Below are positions 6,938 through 10,597 of a DNA stretch of 10,597 nucleotides, piece by piece. A program made the translations under genes and the position numbers. Position 1 is the first letter of the stretch. Every line of letters begins with the position of its first letter. The notes under the pieces are model-generated. The model was not told where the DNA came from, did no database searches, and worked only from the letters and a program-made list of their open reading frames with translations. The stretch is from DASXRU01 sp039933315 (GTDB lineage Bacteria > Acidobacteriota > Blastocatellia > Pyrinomonadales > Pyrinomonadaceae), in NCBI GenBank assembly GCA_039933315.1, contig JBDTOI010000137.1, positions 1 through 10,597 of the forward strand, given 5' to 3'.

Positions 6938-7031
6938 CTAGCCGCAGATGAACGCGGAGATACGCGGATCAGAAAACAGAAACATATTCTGATTTCAGTA
7001 TTCGCGTTAATCCGCGTGAATCCGCGGCTAA
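6938..7031. repeat. long palindromic intergenic element, 'AACGCGGAT' family (copy 2)
   Basis: The left arm (about 6938-6975) and right arm (about 6994-7031) are inverted copies of roughly 37 bases with about ten mismatches, joined by a short AT-rich loop. The arms share TAGCCGCAGAT, AACGCGGA and ACGCGGATCAGAAA-like segments with the element at 4394-4499, so the two are copies of one family. The two copies are about 2.5 kb apart, differ in the centre, and lie in gaps between unrelated genes (here the end of nadE and the start of the GNAT gene). A short separate hairpin, GTACT/AGTAC, sits just outside at about 6920-6937. Confidence 0.85.
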
Positions 7032-7049
7032 TTAATGCTTGTTTAGCAT

Positions 7050-7087
7050 AAGTCAGGAAGCAGGAGAGCCGGCTTGCTTCTTTGTCG
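7050..7087. repeat. partial copy of the 'GTCAGGAAG' repeat overlapping the end of nadE
   Basis: This stretch has AGTCAGGAAG, then a GGCTTGC core and CTTCTTT, in the same order as the left arm and loop of the element at 6214-6309, though spacing differs. It also folds on itself around AGCCGGCT, with AAGCA (7058-7062) pairing with TGCTT (7075-7079) past a small bulge. It encodes the last dozen codons and the stop of nadE. The resemblance is by eye and short, so shared origin is likely but not certain. Confidence 0.45.
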
Positions 7088-8741
7088 GGGGGTGGCGGCG
7101 GTAGCGGTGGGTGATGGGACGGCGGCGGCCGATGCCGATGGCGTTGCGGGAAATAATCAGCGTTGGCGGGAGCTGGCGGCGCTTAAATTCATTCGCCGGC
7201 GACTCAACCCGGTTCAGCAGATCGTAAACTAACTCCGTATCGTGGCCGGCGGCGATGATTTCATCCGGTGTCGCCTTCTGTTCGAAATACATTTTGAGAA
7301 TTGGATCGAGCTCGTCATACGGCGGCAGCGACTGATCGTCGAACTGGCCCGGCGCCAGTTCAGCCGAAGGGCGCTTATCAATAATTGAACGCGGAATGAT
7401 TTCGCCGGCCAGGTTCATTTCCCGCGCCAGTTCGTACACCTCCGTTTTCAACACGTCACCGATAACAGCCAGGCCGCCATTGGTATCGCCGTAAAGAGTG
7501 CAGTATCCCAGCGCCAGTTCTGACTTGTTTCCGGTGGACAGCAGTAGCCGGCCTTCGGCGTTGGAGATGGTCATCAAAATGTTACCGCGCAGGCGCGATT
7601 GCAGATTCTCGACCGCGTGCGAGCTGGATTCACGCGTGGGCGGCGGCAGCTCAAGCTCTTTGCGCAACAGTTCGAATGCCGCTGAGATGGGTCTTTCGAT
7701 CACTTTCATCCCCAGTCGTCGGCCCAGTTCCACCGAGTCTGCAATGCTGTCGGGCGACGAATAAGGCGATGGCATCATTACCGCCAGCACGTTCTGGGAG
7801 CCCAGCGCTTCGCAGGCCAGCGCGGCAACTACCGCGGAATCGATACCACCTGACAGGCCAATCACCGCGGTGGTGAAACGGTTTTTGCGCGCGTAATCGT
7901 GTATGCCCATCACCAGCGCCCGGTGCACAGTTTCAATGTCATCGCCCGAAAGGCAGCGCTCGTCCGCCACCCCGCACTCGAGATCGGCGGTGCCGTAAAA
8001 CTCTTCAAACGGCGGCGCCTGTAGAACAATCTTGCCCTTGCAGTCGGCTACGATACTGGCGCCGTCAAAAATGATCCCGTCGTTGGCCCCCACCAGATTT
8101 ACAAAAACAATGGGTAAATTTGCTTGTTTGGCGCGATGGGAAACCATAGCGCAGCGGGTGCGCATCTTGCCTTTGTTGAAAGGCGAGGCGTTGATGGACA
8201 CCAGCAGGTTGGCGCCCATCTGGATCAATTCTTCGGCAGGATCGTTTGTGTACAGCCGTTCACGCCAGAAAGTTTTGTCGTTCCAGAAATCTTCGCAGAC
8301 CGCGATCCCCAGCTTCGTATCCTCTTCCAGTTGAAACAGACGGCGCTCGCGCGATGGTTCGAAGTAACGCGGATCATCGAAAACGTCATACTCAGGCAAC
8401 AAGGTTTTGTCGGCATAGCCAATCAGCTGCTTATTGCGAATCACGGCGGCGGAATTGAACAGCTTGCGCCCCGTTGCCTGATCGTTTGGCCGCACGGTTC
8501 CCACAATGGCCGTTAAGCCTTCGGTGGCGTTGATGATTGTTTGCAGCGGGTCAAGCGCTGAGCGGTTGACGTCATCATCGAGAAACCAGTCGAATGACAT
8601 GTATCCCTGGATAGCGACTTCGGGGACTACCACCAGATCGGATTTGTCTTTCTTAGCCTGATCGATGGCGCGAAGAATAGCGGCAGTGTTGCCTTCGTAA
8701 TCACCGTTGGTGGTGTTTATCTGGCCGATGGTGACGCGCAT
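7053..8741 (-). CDS. nadE: glutamine-dependent NAD+ synthetase
   Basis: This encodes a 562-residue cytoplasmic enzyme for the last step of NAD+ synthesis: ATP-dependent amidation of nicotinic acid adenine dinucleotide using glutamine. The N-terminal nitrilase-type glutaminase domain (about 1-265) has the catalytic triad E41 (VVPEVAIQGY), K112 (DKTLLPEYDVFDD) and C149 (GIAVCEDFW). The C-terminal synthetase domain (about 270-545) has the ATP pyrophosphatase loop SGGIDS (297-302), STGNKSELALGY (402-413) and KRPSAEL (456-462). The two-domain layout and size fit the shorter bacterial glutamine-dependent class, unlike the ~275-residue ammonia-dependent form. Family homology ends near RRPITHRYRR (540-549). 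The remaining 13 residues (HPPTKKQAGSPAS) look derived from repeat DNA. No good ribosome site precedes ATG 8741. A TAAAAT box lies only about 6 bases upstream, so a leaderless message is conceivable but weakly supported. Confidence 0.95.
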   Translation of the reverse strand: MRVTIGQINTTNGDYEGNTAAILRAIDQAKKDKSDLVVVPEVAIQGYMSFDWFLDDDVNRSALDPLQTIINATEGLTAIVGTVRPNDQATGRKLFNSAAVIRNKQLIGYADKTLLPEYDVFDDPRYFEPSRERRLFQLEEDTKLGIAVCEDFWNDKTFWRERLYTNDPAEELIQMGANLLVSINASPFNKGKMRTRCAMVSHRAKQANLPIVFVNLVGANDGIIFDGASIVADCKGKIVLQAPPFEEFYGTADLECGVADERCLSGDDIETVHRALVMGIHDYARKNRFTTAVIGLSGGIDSAVVAALACEALGSQNVLAVMMPSPYSSPDSIADSVELGRRLGMKVIERPISAAFELLRKELELPPPTRESSSHAVENLQSRLRGNILMTISNAEGRLLLSTGNKSELALGYCTLYGDTNGGLAVIGDVLKTEVYELAREMNLAGEIIPRSIIDKRPSAELAPGQFDDQSLPPYDELDPILKMYFEQKATPDEIIAAGHDTELVYDLLNRVESPANEFKRRQLPPTLIISRNAIGIGRRRPITHRYRRHPPTKKQAGSPAS

Positions 8742-8766
8742 GGGTCTATTTTATCACCGATTGAAT

Positions 8767-8904
8767 TGTAGGGGCGGCACTCCGTGGCCGCCCCTTCGGT
8801 TCATGGGAACCGGGGCTTGTTTTAGAGACGGCATTCTCTGCGCGGGATCCTCCACGAGAAGTGAAATAAAAAAAGAGGGGCGGCCACGGAGTGCCGCCCC
8901 TACA
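8767..8904. repeat. inverted pair of 29-base GC-rich repeats, 'GGGGCGGC' family
   Basis: Positions 8767-8795 and 8876-8904 are perfect 29-base inverted copies separated by 80 bases. Each arm is itself a hairpin, GGGGCGGC-n7/8-GCCGCCCC, so the DNA can form either two small hairpins or one large one. The 80-base middle is less GC-rich and has no gene. The pair fills the gap between hyuB and nadE. The identity of the arms suggests a recently acquired or actively maintained element. Confidence 0.9.
8866..8901 (-). terminator. intrinsic terminator of hyuB built from a repeat arm
   Basis: On the minus strand, eight bases past the hyuB stop, the right arm of the 8767-8904 repeat forms a strong GC hairpin (GGGGCGGC / GCCGCCCC, 8900-8877). 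It is followed at once by seven T residues (8874-8868) and ATTTC. This is a textbook rho-independent terminator and should isolate hyuB from nadE. The matching left arm lacks a T run in either useful position, so only one arm is a likely terminator. Confidence 0.75.
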
Positions 8905-8907
8905 GAG

Positions 8908-10542
8908 TTAATCACCGTGCCCGCCGCCGCCAGGGGTCTCAATCCGCACGCGATCTCCGGGATCCAATTGCCAGCTTCCTTTTGAGGCAATCGAGTGCTT
9001 CTTGCCATTCCGGCGAATGAGGTGGTCGCGACCGACGGCGCCTTCCTCACCGCCACGCAGTCCATACGGCGCGCGCTTTCTTCTATCCGCCAGTAGAGAC
9101 ATCCGGGAGGAGGCGAGCACTTCGATCTCGCGAACCACTCCTTTGCCACCGCGCTGTCTTCCCTTTCCGCCTGAGCCCTTGCGCACCCGATATTCGCGCA
9201 CCCGCAGAGGGTACGCATACTCCAGCGCTTCAGCCGGAGTATTCAGGCTGTTGGTCATATGCGTGTGCACCGCGCTCATCCCATCCAGTGACGGGCGTGC
9301 CCCCATTCCGCCGGCGACAGTTTCGTAGTAGGAAAACTCCTGGCCCGATCGCGGATCGATTCCCCCAATGGTCAGATTGTTCATCGTCCCCTGGCTGGCC
9401 GCGGGAATGCGGTCGGGAATCGCCTGGGCCAGGGCCTTGAAAAGCACATCAACAATGCGTTGAGAAGTTTCGACATTCCCTCCGGCCACCGATGCCGGAT
9501 GAACCGCATTCACCACCGTGCCCCGCGGCGCGATGACTTCGATCGGCTCCATCAAGCCGGCACTGGCCGGCACATCACTCGCCAGCAGACAACGAAAGAC
9601 ATACGCCACAGCCGAGACCGTGATCGCCTCGACCGCGTTAACCGGCCCGGCAACCTGGGGCGCGCTGCCACTAAAATCTATCCGGGCGCTGTCACCCCTG
9701 ATCTCAATGCGCCCGTGGATGCTGACCTCTTTCTTGCCGATTCCATCGTCATCCAATGCATCTTGCGCGGTGTATGTGCCGTCAGGAATGGCGCGGATTG
9801 CGTGACGCATCATGCGCGCCGAATATGAAATCAAATGGGCCGCGTATTCCCTCGCCTCTCGTGGCCCGCGGCGATCCACGATCTCCCGCAAGCGGGCAGC
9901 GCCGGTGTTCAGCGAGCCCATCTGCGCCTCGAAATCTGCTTGACGTTCAGCCCCGCTGCGTACGTTTGCCAGAATCAAGCGCATCACGTCTTCAGCTAAC
10001 TTTCCCCCGCGCATCAAGCGCACCGGGGGAATGGAAATCCCCTCCGCATATATGTCGGCCGCCAACCCCATCGATCCGGGCGTCGCGCCGCCGATATCCG
10101 CATGGTGCGCGCGGTTGGCAACGTAGAAAAGACAGGCAGACGGCAGACGGCGGGCCGCAGGAGAAGAACTCGATTTCTTTCCTGCCTCCTGCCGTCTGCC
10201 GACTGCCGTCTCGGGCCATACTCCCATTACCAGTGTCACATCCGGCAGGTGCGTACCACCGGCAAATGGATCGTTAAGCGCCACCACGTCGCCTGGCGCC
10301 ATTTCTACTTCGCGCAGCGCTGCCGCTACGGCCATGGGCATAGAGCCCAGGTGCACCGGCATGTGATCGCCCTGGGCAATCACGCGACCATTTGCGTCGA
10401 AGACGGCGCAGGAATAGTCGCGGCGCTCTTTTATGTTCGGTGAGAACGCGGTGCGCCGCAGCGCTATGCCCATCTCTTCCGCAACGGAGGTGTAGAGCGC
10501 GCGGTAGATTTCCAGCGTGGTCGGGTCGAATGACTTAGCCAT
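8908..10542 (-). CDS. hyuB: hydantoinase B / 5-oxoprolinase B subunit family protein with an in-frame insert
   Basis: This encodes a 544-residue HyuB-family protein. With an A subunit, such proteins carry out ATP-dependent opening of hydantoins, 5-oxoproline or related lactams; close relatives form acetone or acetophenone carboxylase subunits, so the substrate is open. Family landmarks are IAEEMG-like AEEMGIALRRTAFSPNIKERRDYSCAVFDANG (21-52), HMPVHLGSMP (60-69), GDVVALNDPFAGGTHLPD (84-101), FYVANRAHHADIGGATPGSM (139-158), IPPVRL (171-176), GGNVETSQR (354-362), GTMNNL (385-390) and the Gly-rich end TPGGGGHG (536-543). The start at 10542 fits family N-termini. Residues about 111-137 are an unusual insert encoded by a palindromic repeat; without it the length (about 517) is normal. 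No A-subunit gene is visible, but one could lie upstream just beyond the right edge. A terminator follows the gene. Confidence 0.9.
   Translation of the reverse strand: MAKSFDPTTLEIYRALYTSVAEEMGIALRRTAFSPNIKERRDYSCAVFDANGRVIAQGDHMPVHLGSMPMAVAAALREVEMAPGDVVALNDPFAGGTHLPDVTLVMGVWPETAVGRRQEAGKKSSSSPAARRLPSACLFYVANRAHHADIGGATPGSMGLAADIYAEGISIPPVRLMRGGKLAEDVMRLILANVRSGAERQADFEAQMGSLNTGAARLREIVDRRGPREAREYAAHLISYSARMMRHAIRAIPDGTYTAQDALDDDGIGKKEVSIHGRIEIRGDSARIDFSGSAPQVAGPVNAVEAITVSAVAYVFRCLLASDVPASAGLMEPIEVIAPRGTVVNAVHPASVAGGNVETSQRIVDVLFKALAQAIPDRIPAASQGTMNNLTIGGIDPRSGQEFSYYETVAGGMGARPSLDGMSAVHTHMTNSLNTPAEALEYAYPLRVREYRVRKGSGGKGRQRGGKGVVREIEVLASSRMSLLADRRKRAPYGLRGGEEGAVGRDHLIRRNGKKHSIASKGSWQLDPGDRVRIETPGGGGHGD
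10131..10212. repeat. palindromic element inserted in frame within hyuB
   Basis: The arms at about 10131-10168 and 10175-10212 are imperfect inverted copies of about 38 bases, built from repeated GGCAGAC / GTCTGCC units. They lie inside hyuB, between codons for VMGVWP and LFYVANRAHH, which in family members are normally joined by only a few residues. The frame continues through the element (about 27 codons, residues 111-137), giving a low-complexity basic and Ser-rich segment (GKKSSSSPAARR). The insert falls where a surface turn between strands is expected. The element resembles the intergenic palindromes elsewhere in this window in size and design but not in sequence. Confidence 0.8.
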
Positions 10543-10570
10543 CTTTAAAACTAACTATTGCCGGACTCAC

Positions 10571-10597
10571 ATTCGGTGGCGGCTCTGCCGCCGCACA
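10571..10597. repeat. edge palindrome upstream of hyuB
   Basis: A perfect GGCGGC-TCT-GCCGCC hairpin (10578-10592) lies about 36 bases upstream of the hyuB start and is cut by the window edge. It begins ATTCGGTGGC, and the TTCGGTGGC part recurs on the minus strand at 137-145. It may be one end of another intergenic palindrome or a terminator of the gene further right. The hyuB promoter should lie here, but I could not identify -35/-10 boxes. Confidence 0.4.

Noticed and set aside
4394..7031. CRISPR-like array from the repeated AACGCGGAT sequences
   Set aside because: There are only two copies, 2.5 kb apart, each an inverted-repeat pair. There is no regular spacing, spacers or cas gene.
8735..8765. 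Leaderless promoter for nadE (TAAAAT a few bases before the ATG)
   Set aside because: There is no matching -35 box at a proper distance that I could defend, so it is noted in the gene entry but not called.
10131..10212. Frameshift or pseudogene in hyuB
   Set aside because: The reading frame is continuous through the palindrome and conserved HyuB motifs occur in the same frame on both sides, so the gene is intact but carries an insert.

Overview
The window looks like chromosomal DNA of a moderately GC-rich, free-living bacterium. I infer Acidobacteriota (Blastocatellia/Pyrinomonadaceae-like) from three things: a very large eukaryote-like Ser/Thr kinase fused to an ATPase and repeat region, housekeeping genes in short one-way runs, and intergenic gaps filled with several different palindromic repeats of a kind I associate with that group. 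This is an inference from style; there is no rRNA or other phylogenetic marker here.

Layout. Positions 1-153 hold only repeat-like DNA. A small half-size Gdt1/UPF0016 membrane cation transporter gene (154-426, minus) diverges from a 1275-residue protein kinase/ATPase/TPR-like signalling protein (544-4371, plus). The rest of the window is a minus-strand series, read from right to left: hyuB (hydantoinase/oxoprolinase B subunit, 8908-10542), nadE (glutamine-dependent NAD+ synthetase, 7053-8741), a RimJ/RimL-type GNAT acetyltransferase (6332-6910), xerD (tyrosine recombinase, 5254-6177) and a DUF1990 protein (4497-5066). The kinase and DUF1990 genes converge. The minus-strand genes share no obvious pathway and the gaps between them are 76-190 bases, so they look like independent units rather than a functional operon. 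hyuB has a convincing intrinsic terminator.

The striking feature is the repeat landscape. Every gap from 4372 to 8907 contains a long inverted repeat of about 95-150 bases: an 'AACGCGGAT' family twice (4394-4499, 6938-7031), a 'CTTTGCG' family (5081-5230), a 'GCAGTCAGGAAG' family (6214-6309) and a 'GGGGCGGC' family (8767-8904). These elements also encroach on coding sequence. One supplies the stop codon of the DUF1990 gene, a fragment appears to encode the odd tail of NadE, one creates a spurious 58-codon extension in front of xerD, one arm serves as the hyuB terminator, and a further ~82-base palindrome (10131-10212) lies inside hyuB and is translated as a ~27-residue insert without breaking the frame.

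I see no CRISPR array, tRNA, rRNA, insertion sequence with a transposase, phage or defence genes. The best candidate for something little described is the set of palindromic elements and their capture by host genes, above all the in-frame insertion in hyuB.
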